DNA from: SAR202 cluster bacterium
Lineage (GTDB): Bacteria; Chloroflexota; Dehalococcoidia; Lucifugimonadales; OSU-TB39
DNA length: 59,800 bases
Direction: 5' to 3'
NCBI GenBank assembly: GCA_009392195.1
Contig: VFGY01000063.1
Span: 1-59,800 of the forward strand
A program made the position numbers and the translations under genes. Shown one piece after another: positions 52,056 to 59,800 of the stretch (positions are counted from its first letter, which is position 1; each line of letters begins with the position of its first letter). Under the pieces are notes generated by a model. The model was not told the origin of the DNA. It made no database searches and saw nothing but the letters and a program-made list of their open reading frames with translations.

Positions 52056-52697
52056 TTAAGGTAAGTCTATTGGCTGCGGCGTCGTTCTAAGATAAGGAGT
52101 TACTTCAGTAAACCCTTTAGGAAAAAGGTCTGGAATTTCCTCATTAGAAATTGTCGGCAAAACAACGCAGTCTTCACCTTGAACCCAATTGGCAGGTGTT
52201 GCAACCTTTTGATTTGCAGTTAGCTGCAATGAATCGATAACTCTTAATACTTCTGTGAAATTTCGACCTACGGAAGGTGGGTAGGTTAAAGTTAATTTAA
52301 CTGTTTTGTCTGGTGCAATCACGAACAAGGTACGTACAGTATGCGTATTGTTGGCATTAGGATGAATCATGTCATACAAATCTGCTACTTTATTATCAGG
52401 ATCTGCTATTAAAGGGAAATTTACATTTGCATTTTGTGTTCTATTAATATCGTTAATCCAACCTTTGTGTGAATCTAGAGGATCTACACTTATTGCAATA
52501 GCTTTAACACTTCTTTTCTCGAATTCACTTTTCAAGTTAGCTACTTTGCCTAGTTCGGTAGTGCAAACAGGGGTGTAGTCTGCCGGATGTGACATAAGTA
52601 TTGCCCAGTTATCTCCAATCCATGAATGGAAATCTATAGGTCCTTCTGTAGAATCTGCTTTGAAATTTGGTGCAACATCACCTAATTTTATACTCAT
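52056..52697 (-). CDS. 1-Cys peroxiredoxin, Prx6-like
   Basis: 213 residues. Peroxidatic C45 with T42 (HPADYTPVCTTELG), and the long C-terminal arm typical of Prx6 (NWVQGEDCVVLPTISNEE, LFPKGFTEV, YLRTTPQP). Reduces hydroperoxides. AAGGAG lies before the ATG. C179-like Cys in GEDC may assist resolution. Its 5' region holds a strong hairpin. Confidence 0.95.
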   Translation of the reverse strand: MSIKLGDVAPNFKADSTEGPIDFHSWIGDNWAILMSHPADYTPVCTTELGKVANLKSEFEKRSVKAIAISVDPLDSHKGWINDINRTQNANVNFPLIADPDNKVADLYDMIHPNANNTHTVRTLFVIAPDKTVKLTLTYPPSVGRNFTEVLRVIDSLQLTANQKVATPANWVQGEDCVVLPTISNEEIPDLFPKGFTEVTPYLRTTPQPIDLP

Positions 52698-53147
52698 ATT
52701 ATTCTCCTTTTTGATTTACGAGTTTTTAATTTTATTCAAATGTTTTATTAAATGAAAAGAGACCTCATTTTGTTGAGGTCTCTTTAGTGTTGGTTCGATT
52801 TTTTTTAAGTTCTAAAATTTTCCCAAAGAAACCTCTAAGTTCTTTTGTTTTAAAAGACAACAGGTACAACAAGAATTTTTGTCAAATAAATATTTTAAAA
52901 TAGTTGTGGTATGCATAATAAATCACCGAGGGATATCGTACATTTGATTTAAGTAATTGTCAAATTTGAATATAAATATCTTTATAGTATAAATTGTATT
53001 GAACGTTGGGTATTTAGATGGTAGGTCTACCGTTTGGGTACTAGTATCGTTTAAATCAAAACAATAAATAAAATTATGGCATATTTGTTGATTTTTTTCT
53101 AAAATAAGATGGTTGTTTTTATCGTAAAAAAATAGGAGATGATTTAA
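52698..53147. other. 450-base spacer with hairpin, no gene
   Basis: Holds AAGGAG sites for both flanking genes and the hairpin at 52756-52785. A minus TTGACA at 52880-52885 has no clear partner box. No credible ORF; a small RNA ending at the hairpin is possible. Confidence 0.5.
52756..52785 (-). terminator. 12-bp hairpin in the peroxiredoxin leader
   Basis: AAAGAGACCTCA/TGAGGTCTCTTT with a 6-base loop, followed on the minus strand by TTTTCATTT. Either a terminator of an upstream minus RNA or a leader attenuator about 60 bases before the peroxiredoxin ATG. Confidence 0.65.
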
Positions 53148-53429
53148 ATGAATATATGTTTTACATCGACATTTGAGGGAACTTTTGAAGACTTTAATAA
53201 TATGATGGAAAAAATCCGGGCAGAATTTCCAGGAATTACAGATCCTAGTGAACCTACTGAAAGTGCTGAACTTTCGTATGACAAAGAAGGGTGGTGTAAA
53301 GTCATTACGCTTGCAAACGTCATAGATTTTGACAAAATGCAGAAAGCGATGAGTGCCTCTTGGGTGGTTGATTGGGATAAGCAATATAATAATACAGACG
53401 TTGTTTATAAGCTAGAAAAAATCAATTAA
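53148..53429 (+). CDS. Small soluble protein, unknown
   Basis: 93 residues with AGGAGATG eight bases before the ATG. MNICFTSTFEGTFEDFNNMM and ANVIDFDKMQKAMSA suggest an alpha/beta ferredoxin-like monooxygenase or DUF-type fold (inference). Stand-alone gene with a strong terminator behind it, likely well expressed. Confidence 0.72.
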   Translation: MNICFTSTFEGTFEDFNNMMEKIRAEFPGITDPSEPTESAELSYDKEGWCKVITLANVIDFDKMQKAMSASWVVDWDKQYNNTDVVYKLEKIN

Positions 53430-53459
53430 TAGTTTAATAGTAGTCATATCATAAATGGT

Positions 53460-53502
53460 ACTAATATAGCTTCAAACATGTCACTTTTGAAGCTATATTA
53501 GT
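53460..53502 (+). terminator. 17-bp perfect hairpin behind 53148-53429
   Basis: ACTAATATAGCTTCAAA with its complement 53486-53502, 9-base loop, then TATTGG. The strongest stem in the window though AT-rich; serves both strands. Confidence 0.7.
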
Positions 53503-53551
53503 TATTGGCTAATTTGGTTGTTTGAGAGTCTTTCCAAACTAGAAAATCTGA

Positions 53552-53665
53552 CTATTCTTGGCTTTGACCCCTTAGAACAGCAACACCAAATACTATTGAG
53601 ACAAAGAACATCCCTAGCCATGAAATAGGACCGAGATCTGTACTTGTTATGAAAACGCCAATCAA
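53552..53665 (-). CDS. Possible small membrane protein with unclear start
   Basis: From TTG 53665, 37 residues (GVFITSTDLGPISWLG, then GMFFVSIVFGVAVLRGQSQE). The frame continues upstream as CLGCLYSIIGIC to a stop, so the natural start may be non-canonical or lost. Two helices if extended. Low confidence. Confidence 0.35.
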   Translation of the reverse strand: MIGVFITSTDLGPISWLGMFFVSIVFGVAVLRGQSQE

Positions 53666-53733
53666 ATGACAAATTCCAATTATAGAATACAGACAGCCTA
53701 AACAAGACTATAACAAAAATTAAGGATTACACC

Positions 53734-53889
53734 ATGCCACAAGTTAAAATCGATTGGAATGAAGGTCGAACAGACGAACAAAAAAATCAAATCGCAAAAG
53801 TTATTACTAAAGCATTGGTTGAAATAGGAAATGCTCCCGAAGAAAATGTGGAAATTGAATTTATAGACCACCCGGTTACTGCTAGTTAA
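53734..53889 (+). CDS. 4-oxalocrotonate tautomerase family protein
   Basis: 51 residues, AAGGA seven bases before the ATG. After Met removal the N-terminus is Pro, the catalytic base (M-P-Q-V-K-I-D-W). Helix RTDEQKNQIAKVITKAL and strand ENVEIEFID match the family's beta-alpha-beta unit, which assembles as hexamers. Substrate unknown; tautomerases serve aromatic and halo-acid catabolism, which suits the RraA-led cluster elsewhere. Confidence 0.82.
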   Translation: MPQVKIDWNEGRTDEQKNQIAKVITKALVEIGNAPEENVEIEFIDHPVTAS

Positions 53890-53999
53890 ATAGCTATAAA
53901 CACTTTTATCAATAAGTGTGGTTTCGAAATCTACAAATCCGAGTTATTTTTCTTTTCTTGATTGTTGAAATTGAATCCCTTAGTGTAGGATAAATCATT

Positions 54000-54182
54000 A
54001 TGATTATTTCTTGGATAGTTATATTTTTAATAGTGGCTGCGCTCATAACGACTATTAGTTTGCCTGTTCATTGCTTTGTCAGGAAAATTCCACTAATTCA
54101 AACAGTTAAGACCCCTAAATATTGGGGTTTCACAGTAGCAGTCTCTTTCATAGTATCTTTAATAGCAGTATTCTTAGCCTGA
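54000..54182 (+). CDS. Small two-helix membrane protein
   Basis: 60 residues: helices at about 3-23 and 43-60 with VHCFVRKIPLIQTVKTPKYW between. AGGA lies seven bases before the ATG. Unknown function. Confidence 0.6.
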   Translation: MIISWIVIFLIVAALITTISLPVHCFVRKIPLIQTVKTPKYWGFTVAVSFIVSLIAVFLA

Positions 54183-54273
54183 GTAGTCGGAAGGTAAAAT
54201 CAAAAACCGAAGACAACCCAGGCCAAGTACCTACTATTTTATTAACTTTTTTAGTAATCGGCTAATCTTTTTC

Positions 54274-54319
54274 AGATTCGTAAATTATTCATGGAAAATC
54301 GTTTTAGTATTACGAATCT
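54274..54319. repeat. 10-bp inverted repeat upstream of 54449
   Basis: AGATTCGTAA (54274-54283) and TTACGAATCT (54310-54319), 26-base loop. A second one, ACAGATT/AATCTGT, lies at 54375-54397. The 266-base spacer 54183-54448 otherwise has no gene; these may be regulator sites or the end of the preceding message. Confidence 0.45.
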
Positions 54320-54448
54320 CCAAATTTATTGCACAACATTACGCACAAATCCTAGATATGATAGATAACGATGACAGATTCCTAGTGAAAATCTGTACTT
54401 GATTCTGCATAGCGTAAAGTTGAGGTGATAATATAATGGTTAACAAAC

Positions 54449-55558
54449 ATGGAAGTAAAACGTAAAAGAGATCCAGTTGATGTAGATCCTTGGATTATAG
54501 CTGAGGTTTTTAATCGAATTGATACCATGTCAGATAAAGATGTTTTGGAATGGGTTAATAACCAATACCATTCAACTTACAGAGATGATTTTGGAAACCC
54601 TAAGAAATACAACAAGAACATTACTTGGGTTAAATCAGTCAAGACTAGAAAAAGTATAATCGACAAGGAACAACGAAACATCAACGAAAAAATCAATTGG
54701 CTTGATTACAAGAAGATAGATGCTCTTAACATAAGTCGAGATAATTTATCCAGATGTAGAGCCGTGCTAGGTGCTTTAAAAGGAAAGATGCTTATGTCAG
54801 TACCTGTGTCACCTGTATATGAAGAATGTATTGATGAGCAAAGAAGTACAGTTTCAGAGAGTCAGAGTAAAGGGCTGATTATGGCGGGTAAAAGATTTGA
54901 TTTAAAAGAGGATTATCGTTGGCTTAAATGGGCAGATTATATTCTTACATATGCTGGTGAAAATATCCCAGACGACTTAGATGTTTGGATAATCGCAAAG
55001 GTGTTTGCTAAACGAGATAGAGAATATAACTATAGCGTCGCTGAGATGAAATCTGAAGACAAACCTAAATCAAAATACTTTATTGATAAGGAAGATTTAT
55101 CAGGTAAAGGACAAGTTTGGGAAAATATTTTAGGTGGGATGAATTCAATCAATGAAAGTGAATCAGCCGAACATAAAATGGATAGTCAAGACCTAGATGA
55201 CTGGTTAGATTATCGGCCTTGGGTAAGTAAAGAAAAAGAGGATATCTATAAAGACGCTCTAGCAAATGGTCTTGCTAAAAAACTAAATTTCAAACCTATA
55301 GATTTCAACTTGCCAAGGACAGGTACTGTCAGGATGAATTCTTCATCAAAAGAATCGGTTTATGGTTTTTATAGTCTTGCTACTTTTTTGTGGGGTTTAG
55401 TTCCTGACACTAATTGGCAATTACCATCGCAGCAACTTTTAGATTTTTGTGAAGAAGGACACAAAGAAAATCTATACTTAATATTTAACTTCGGTAGTAT
55501 TCAGTTTGGTTGGAAATTTGACCCGGCAAAAAAAGGTAAGTCAGACATTCAAACTTAG
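54449..55558 (+). CDS. Unrecognised 369-residue soluble protein
   Basis: Charged, helical, no signal or membrane segment. An internal echo is visible: DPWIIAEVFNRID near the start and LDVWIIAKVFAKRD near 178. The C-terminus is more compact (LATFLWGLVPDTNWQLPSQQ). GAGGTG is well placed for an ATG at 54436 in another frame, which encodes 9 codons overlapping this start, so a leader peptide or a start-region frameshift is possible. No motif for function. Confidence 0.65.
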   Translation: MEVKRKRDPVDVDPWIIAEVFNRIDTMSDKDVLEWVNNQYHSTYRDDFGNPKKYNKNITWVKSVKTRKSIIDKEQRNINEKINWLDYKKIDALNISRDNLSRCRAVLGALKGKMLMSVPVSPVYEECIDEQRSTVSESQSKGLIMAGKRFDLKEDYRWLKWADYILTYAGENIPDDLDVWIIAKVFAKRDREYNYSVAEMKSEDKPKSKYFIDKEDLSGKGQVWENILGGMNSINESESAEHKMDSQDLDDWLDYRPWVSKEKEDIYKDALANGLAKKLNFKPIDFNLPRTGTVRMNSSSKESVYGFYSLATFLWGLVPDTNWQLPSQQLLDFCEEGHKENLYLIFNFGSIQFGWKFDPAKKGKSDIQT

Positions 55559-55603
55559 CTATTCGATAAATAACTGCTCGATTGGAGCCGCATTTAGTTG
55601 ATC

Positions 55604-56440
55604 TTAGGTTTTGCTATGTTTAGACAAAGAAGGGTTAGACGGTGTTCGAGCTATGGTGTATTTTGACAATTCGATATGAGTTAGGGTTTGTGGTTTTTCT
55701 TGAACAAATCCTTCTGCATAAGGTACCCCACCAAACTGACCTGTAGGCCCAAGTGATAATTCAATCCTTCTTCTACTATATTTTTCATCGTGCCCTTGAG
55801 ATTTATATAACCCTTCAGCTGTGACTAATTTTTCAAAATAATCACTTACATCTACCAAGAAATCTAGCTGGTTGTTAGGGAAATAGACACCTGGGAAATA
55901 AGTGGCTGGAACTGAATATGGTGCTACCGTTTGTCCATATCTGGGTACAGAAGCTATAAATTTAGCTTGCATTACGGCTATACTCGTTTCAGTATGGTCG
56001 TCGATTTCTGTTGTAATTAATCCGTGTGGGCCATCTACGTATGGGCTTTGCGTGAATATTATATGTGGTCTAATCGTCAGAATCAGTTCTCTCATTACCT
56101 CTACTGACTCGGGTTGCCTTTCTACTACAAACGGTTTATCTGTAAAGTCTAAGATTCGCACATCATTCACTCCAAATTGATTTGCTACTCCTTCAAGCTC
56201 TTTAGCTTTTTCGGCTGAATAACTTTCAGCAGTTTGGTTAACAATTGATTTGTCTTGCTCATGTAATGGTTTTAGAAGTTCATCGCTAAGACGTTCGTTA
56301 TGAGTCATTCTTCCAGAAGTCATTGATACCCAAGTTATAGAATCACCCATTTTGGAATGAATACCACAAGTACCAGCAACGTGCATGAAATCATGTGGGT
56401 GTGCCATTACAACTAAGAATCTAAGATTGTCATTTGCCAT
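55604..56440 (-). CDS. LmbE/PIG-L-like protein with altered motif, second copy
   Basis: 278 residues, paralogue of 11273-12124. Same A-H-P-H-D-F in place of AHPDDE, same GTCGIHSKMGD, TSGRMTHNE, FTDKPFVVERQPES, ETSIAVMQAK and C-terminal GVPYAEGFVQEK. The second zinc His is in IDDHTET. Divergence is spread along the whole protein, so an old duplicate with preserved function is likely. Stand-alone, GGAG before ATG. Confidence 0.85.
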   Translation of the reverse strand: MANDNLRFLVVMAHPHDFMHVAGTCGIHSKMGDSITWVSMTSGRMTHNERLSDELLKPLHEQDKSIVNQTAESYSAEKAKELEGVANQFGVNDVRILDFTDKPFVVERQPESVEVMRELILTIRPHIIFTQSPYVDGPHGLITTEIDDHTETSIAVMQAKFIASVPRYGQTVAPYSVPATYFPGVYFPNNQLDFLVDVSDYFEKLVTAEGLYKSQGHDEKYSRRRIELSLGPTGQFGGVPYAEGFVQEKPQTLTHIELSKYTIARTPSNPSLSKHSKT

Positions 56441-56626
56441 AGTGTTCTCCTAATTTTGTACATAATATGCAGCGGATTATACTCTTGATGATTGCCGATT
56501 GTAATAGTGCCTTGTGGACATATATATTTTTTGGTGGCGTATCTATCTCTAATGGTTAATAAATTCTGATAATAAATCGTTTTCTATACTAGAAAATATC
56601 TCAATAAATTATGCTAACATACTTAT

Positions 56627-56746
56627 ATGAATATAATTACCAAGAATAAAAAGATTACATATTGGGTTAAAGAAAGTTGGTTTCTTGTCGTGGGCGCTAT
56701 TGGTGGAGTGATACTTGGATTGCTGATATGTAATTTTATCAAGTGA
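56627..56746 (+). CDS. 39-residue single-helix membrane microprotein
   Basis: ATG 56627: MNIITKNKKITYWVKES then a helix WFLVVGAIGGVILGLLICNF. Gly-rich packing face. No ribosome site; TATGCT at 56610-56615 would make the mRNA almost leaderless. Just upstream of the MFS exporter. Confidence 0.55.
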   Translation: MNIITKNKKITYWVKESWFLVVGAIGGVILGLLICNFIK

Positions 56747-56813
56747 TTGCCGATTCTTCCTCTAATTCTTCCGGCTGGCATCACACACTTACCATAACTA
56801 AAAAAATCTGCTG

Positions 56814-58091
56814 ATGTCATCCAACCATTCTACTCAACAGGAACAGACAGATTCTAGGCCGTGGGCCGTATTCAAGCACGGTGATTTCAACCTGCTATTA
56901 ACTAGTGGTATTGCCATGGTCGTTTCCTCCACGCTTACCATTCTTATCAGTGGACAATGGCTTTATGAAGAAACTAGGTCCGCTACGCAACTAGGATTAC
57001 TAGGTGCCGTTCATCTCGTGCAGTTGCCAGTAGCACTTTATGGTGGTACCTTGGCGGATAGTGTGGATCGTAAGAAATTAATGGCGCTGACACAGAGTGT
57101 ATCATTAATGATGTTACTGGCACTCACTATCCTAGCATGGACCGATCAACTGGTCCCCTGGCATATTTTTGCTGTCACCGGAGTATCCGGTATCGTGGGA
57201 CTTTTGGGAGGATCTGCAAGACCTGCAATGCTGCCAAGAGTAGTCCCGAGGCCTTTGTTAATCCACGGAGTGACCACTCAAAATATTACGTTCCAAATAG
57301 CTACAGTGGCAGCTCCGTTTATTTTCTGGCAGATGTTCGAGAGTTTCGGAGTTACCATGTCATTTGCGGTGGCCACTGGCATCGCATTCGTAGCTGCAAT
57401 AATGCCTGTTATGCTCCGGACATCAGGAAATCCTGAGGGTGGGTCGGTACGCGCCCCGCTCAAATCTTTGAAAGAAGGCTATGCATTTGTAATGGGGCAC
57501 CAACTCCTACCTGGATTATTCCTACTTGATATTGGCGTAACAGTAGTAAGTTATTATCGAATGCTTTTCCCGGTATTCGCCGATCATCTCTACGGACTGG
57601 GGGCATCGGGTACAGGTCTTCTGAGTGCCGCTAACTCCATTGGTGCTATTGTGGGCAGTTCTGTAGTCTTTCTGACCAACCGATTCAGCCGCAAGGGGAT
57701 GCTCGTACTTTTTGCCACTCTGGCGTATGCTATTTTATTGCTTGCATTCGGTTTAAACACCATTTTCGTGGTAGGCTTGATAATCGTTGGACTACTTGGT
57801 GCAATGGACTCCATAGGGCAAACTATGAGGCAAGCTGTAGCGCAGCTTACTACCCCTGATAAGCTTCTTGGAAGGGCCAGCGGAGCTCATTCATTCTCTG
57901 CAATGGCAGCTAACAACTTGGGCCAGATAGAAGTAGGTGTATTGTCATCAGTTGTAGGAGCTGGAAGCACCATGGTAATTGGAGGCATCATATCATTGAT
58001 TGCAGTATCTGTAATATGGTGGTTAGTACCTGGGATTCGCCGATACAAGTATAATCACGCTAACCCATTCGAGCAAAACAAAGTTGTCTGA
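56814..58091 (+). CDS. MFS exporter, MFS_3/enterobactin-exporter-like
   Basis: 425 residues, 12 helices. GDFNLLLTSGIAMVVSSTL, then YGGTLADSVDRKKLM (loop 2-3) and GLLGGSARPAMLPRVVP mark the MFS_3 drug/siderophore exporter group. Both DNA and codon use are clearly richer in G and C than the flanking genes, which argues for recent transfer. No metal-uptake or siderophore genes near, so cargo unknown. Confidence 0.9.
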   Translation: MSSNHSTQQEQTDSRPWAVFKHGDFNLLLTSGIAMVVSSTLTILISGQWLYEETRSATQLGLLGAVHLVQLPVALYGGTLADSVDRKKLMALTQSVSLMMLLALTILAWTDQLVPWHIFAVTGVSGIVGLLGGSARPAMLPRVVPRPLLIHGVTTQNITFQIATVAAPFIFWQMFESFGVTMSFAVATGIAFVAAIMPVMLRTSGNPEGGSVRAPLKSLKEGYAFVMGHQLLPGLFLLDIGVTVVSYYRMLFPVFADHLYGLGASGTGLLSAANSIGAIVGSSVVFLTNRFSRKGMLVLFATLAYAILLLAFGLNTIFVVGLIIVGLLGAMDSIGQTMRQAVAQLTTPDKLLGRASGAHSFSAMAANNLGQIEVGVLSSVVGAGSTMVIGGIISLIAVSVIWWLVPGIRRYKYNHANPFEQNKVV

Positions 58092-58267
58092 AACCATTTC
58101 TCTATAACCAATAGTACCAACCATTTTTAAGGATAAGGCCATAACTTCTAATCCTGTAGTAGGTACCAGTATTGATTCGAATTAACTCAATCTTATATAC
58201 TTGAATTCATGTTTGTAAATCAACAAAAATAACTCAAAAGTTATTATAAAAAAGTAAAGGAATTAAT

Positions 58268-58678
58268 ATGTCATTAAAAAAAATTGGAACTATAAAATCG
58301 TCTACAACTCCAAGAGTTTTACCCGCAATAGAAGGTAGGCCTAAAATGGAAGTGACTGCTGTTGGAGTATCAGGAGAACTTTTGGGCACAGCCGTATTTG
58401 GTTCTTTTGCCACTTATCAAGCTGAAATGAAACCCGGAGGACATTGGCAAGGTGAGTGCCCAGATTCAGGCTTTATAGCGGTTGCTGATGGCGTGGCTAC
58501 ATTTTCAGCTACTGGAGTTGGTGTTAATACAGAGGATGGAGGAAGTGCATGGAAAGGTGCTTGTTATTTTCAAACTTCTGCTCCATCACTATCAGAACTA
58601 AATGGGATGTGTGTTGTTTATTACTGGAATGTAGACGCTGAAGGCACAGCTACTTGGGAACTTCACGAACTCAGTTAA
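58268..58678 (+). CDS. Small beta-rich protein, unknown
   Basis: 136 residues, AAAGGA before ATG. Alternating strands with GTAVFGSFATYQAEMKPGG, WQGECPDSGFIAVADGVATF and WKGACYFQTSAP point to a small beta-barrel of the lipocalin-like or DUF3224-like sort. No signal peptide and two Cys. Function unknown. Confidence 0.65.
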   Translation: MSLKKIGTIKSSTTPRVLPAIEGRPKMEVTAVGVSGELLGTAVFGSFATYQAEMKPGGHWQGECPDSGFIAVADGVATFSATGVGVNTEDGGSAWKGACYFQTSAPSLSELNGMCVVYYWNVDAEGTATWELHELS

Positions 58679-58740
58679 TTAGTAACTCATAAATAAATGT
58701 TGATTATTTGGGGAGTATTCGAAAGTTAACCCATATTTTA

Positions 58741-59739
58741 TTACGTTTTAGAAAATATACTATCTTGGATCTTTAGCACATCTGCATAAAAGGACATGTC
58801 AGTTTTGGTTTGTTTGTTTTCACGAATACCGTTCACAAATGATTCTATACTTTCACTTATTCCTGTAGTATAAATATCTGGGTTTTTGGATGGAAAACTG
58901 TATTGAGTAGATAATCCATTGGTTTGAATATTTAATTCTCCAGAAATTAAGTCCCCTTTAACATTAAAATTTTTACCACTTAGTTCAATATGTACACTAA
59001 AAGGATGCTCAGAATCAAAATCATACTTCCATATTCCTGTGGAGACGGCACCACATAAAGAATCATAATTTAAGATTATTTCACCGATATAACTATTATT
59101 TTTATCAGATACCGAATTAATACTGTCTGACCTATGGAATCCATGTTTTTTTAGTAAGTAATGAACAATATCTATATACCAAGTAGAAATTTCTAAAATT
59201 TTATGTTTGATTTGTTTTTTATCTATTCCCCAACTCTTTGCCCAGTTGCATTTTAATGATACTTGCACATTATTAATTTCAAGAAGGTTTCTTTCATTAA
59301 TGATTTTGATAATAGCTTCGATAATTGGCAAATGTGTTAATTCTAAGTCGACATGAACTATAGGGTAGCTACTCAAATCAAAATTTTGTGATGAATGATA
59401 TAAATGTGTATCTAGTGTGAAAGGTGCTTCAACAAAAATATGTGGGGGGCTTCTCATATCTAGATAACTGCTAAGTGCCTCATCAGTAAGTTTCCTGTTT
59501 GGCAAAGCAATAAACACTGCGTCTAAGGATAAATCTGGAATATAGGATGTTTCTTTGTATGTTTTCAGAGATTCTCCGAGAATTGACTTAGCAAGTTTCA
59601 AGGTTTTATCAGAAGATGCAGCTACAGAAATTATTTCTATATCGTTTCGTAATTTTATTGCAGGCAAGTATGCTTGACGTGGCCAACTACCAAACCCAAC
59701 AAGACCAACTTTAAGTGCATTAACCGATTGAGAATTCAT
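58741..59739 (-). CDS. Gfo/Idh/MocA-like oxidoreductase, catalytic motif altered
   Basis: 332 residues. N-terminal Rossmann VGLVGFGSWPRQAYLPAI (about 11-30) and FIALPNRKL; the usual EKP is VEAPF, so the catalytic Lys is lost. The middle (CNWAKSWGIDKKQIKHKI) and end are weakly similar to the family. It may bind NAD(P) without classical dehydrogenation, or use another base. AAGG before ATG. Unit continues past the window unknown. Confidence 0.75.
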   Translation of the reverse strand: MNSQSVNALKVGLVGFGSWPRQAYLPAIKLRNDIEIISVAASSDKTLKLAKSILGESLKTYKETSYIPDLSLDAVFIALPNRKLTDEALSSYLDMRSPPHIFVEAPFTLDTHLYHSSQNFDLSSYPIVHVDLELTHLPIIEAIIKIINERNLLEINNVQVSLKCNWAKSWGIDKKQIKHKILEISTWYIDIVHYLLKKHGFHRSDSINSVSDKNNSYIGEIILNYDSLCGAVSTGIWKYDFDSEHPFSVHIELSGKNFNVKGDLISGELNIQTNGLSTQYSFPSKNPDIYTTGISESIESFVNGIRENKQTKTDMSFYADVLKIQDSIFSKT

Positions 59740-59800
59740 TTATTACCTTTTAAAAATATTTGGGATCAAAACGGGGGTTAGTTTTTTATAATTTTGATAC

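Noticed and set aside
52923-53384. 153-codon minus-strand open frame
   Set aside because: Lies antisense to the gene at 53148, which has a good ribosome site and terminator; its residue composition is that of a shadow frame.

Overview
The window is AT-rich and densely coded on both strands. I found no rRNA, tRNA, CRISPR array, insertion sequence or prophage. The gene content is FMN oxidoreductase, 2-hydroxyacid dehydrogenases, an RraA-type aldolase, LmbE-like proteins, amidase, phytanoyl-CoA dioxygenase, sulfatase, a sulfite-oxidase-like enzyme, glycosidase-like barrels, several MFS carriers, and many tiny zinc-ribbon or single-helix proteins. This suggests a free-living heterotroph living on refractory organic matter, most like the marine SAR202-type Chloroflexota. 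That placement is inferred from gene content only; there is no marker gene apart from a partial HU.

Layout. 0-7 kb: the end of an HU gene, two divergent small coiled-coil genes, an OYE/2-hydroxyacid dehydrogenase pair, two exported thioredoxin-like proteins, and an MFS carrier. 7-14 kb: an NHL propeller, msrB, then a long minus-strand catabolic run (RraA, 2-hydroxyacid dehydrogenase, LmbE-like, microprotein, amidase, metallo-beta-lactamase fold). 14-17 kb: a TPR lipoprotein and three membrane proteins with zinc-ribbon tails. 17-26 kb: glycosidase-like proteins, PhyH dioxygenase, MFS, and a serine beta-lactamase-like esterase. 26-28 kb: a GNAT gene followed by a decayed gene and a frameshifted gene of an unrecognised exported two-cysteine domain family. 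28-43 kb: SDR, lipoproteins, an FGE-like protein, an XRE regulator, an ABC-2 exporter, a ceramidase-like membrane hydrolase, and many microproteins. 43-52 kb: SIMPL, sulfatase, TPP enzyme, SelA-like PLP enzyme, DinB, the third copy of the new domain, PHP, sulfite-oxidase-like enzyme, peroxiredoxin. 53-59.8 kb: a tautomerase, an unknown protein, the second LmbE paralogue, an MFS exporter of visibly higher GC, and a Gfo/Idh/MocA-like protein.

Main point of novelty. The best candidate for something undescribed is the domain family at 26970-28127 and 49034-49534. It has a signal anchor, then a domain of about 110 residues with two cysteines and conserved GxYY, IGIY and PW motifs. One copy is intact, one is a pseudogene broken by a single extra base, and one has its membrane anchor separated from the ectodomain by one missing base in a T-run. 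A second theme is a large number of 24-50 residue single-helix proteins, several translationally coupled or placed directly behind larger genes. A third is a pair of LmbE-like proteins whose catalytic Asp is replaced by His.

Limits. All calls come from reading the sequence and family knowledge. No database search, structure prediction or expression data were used. Start codons were moved from the longest frame where a ribosome-binding site or signal peptide favoured another start.
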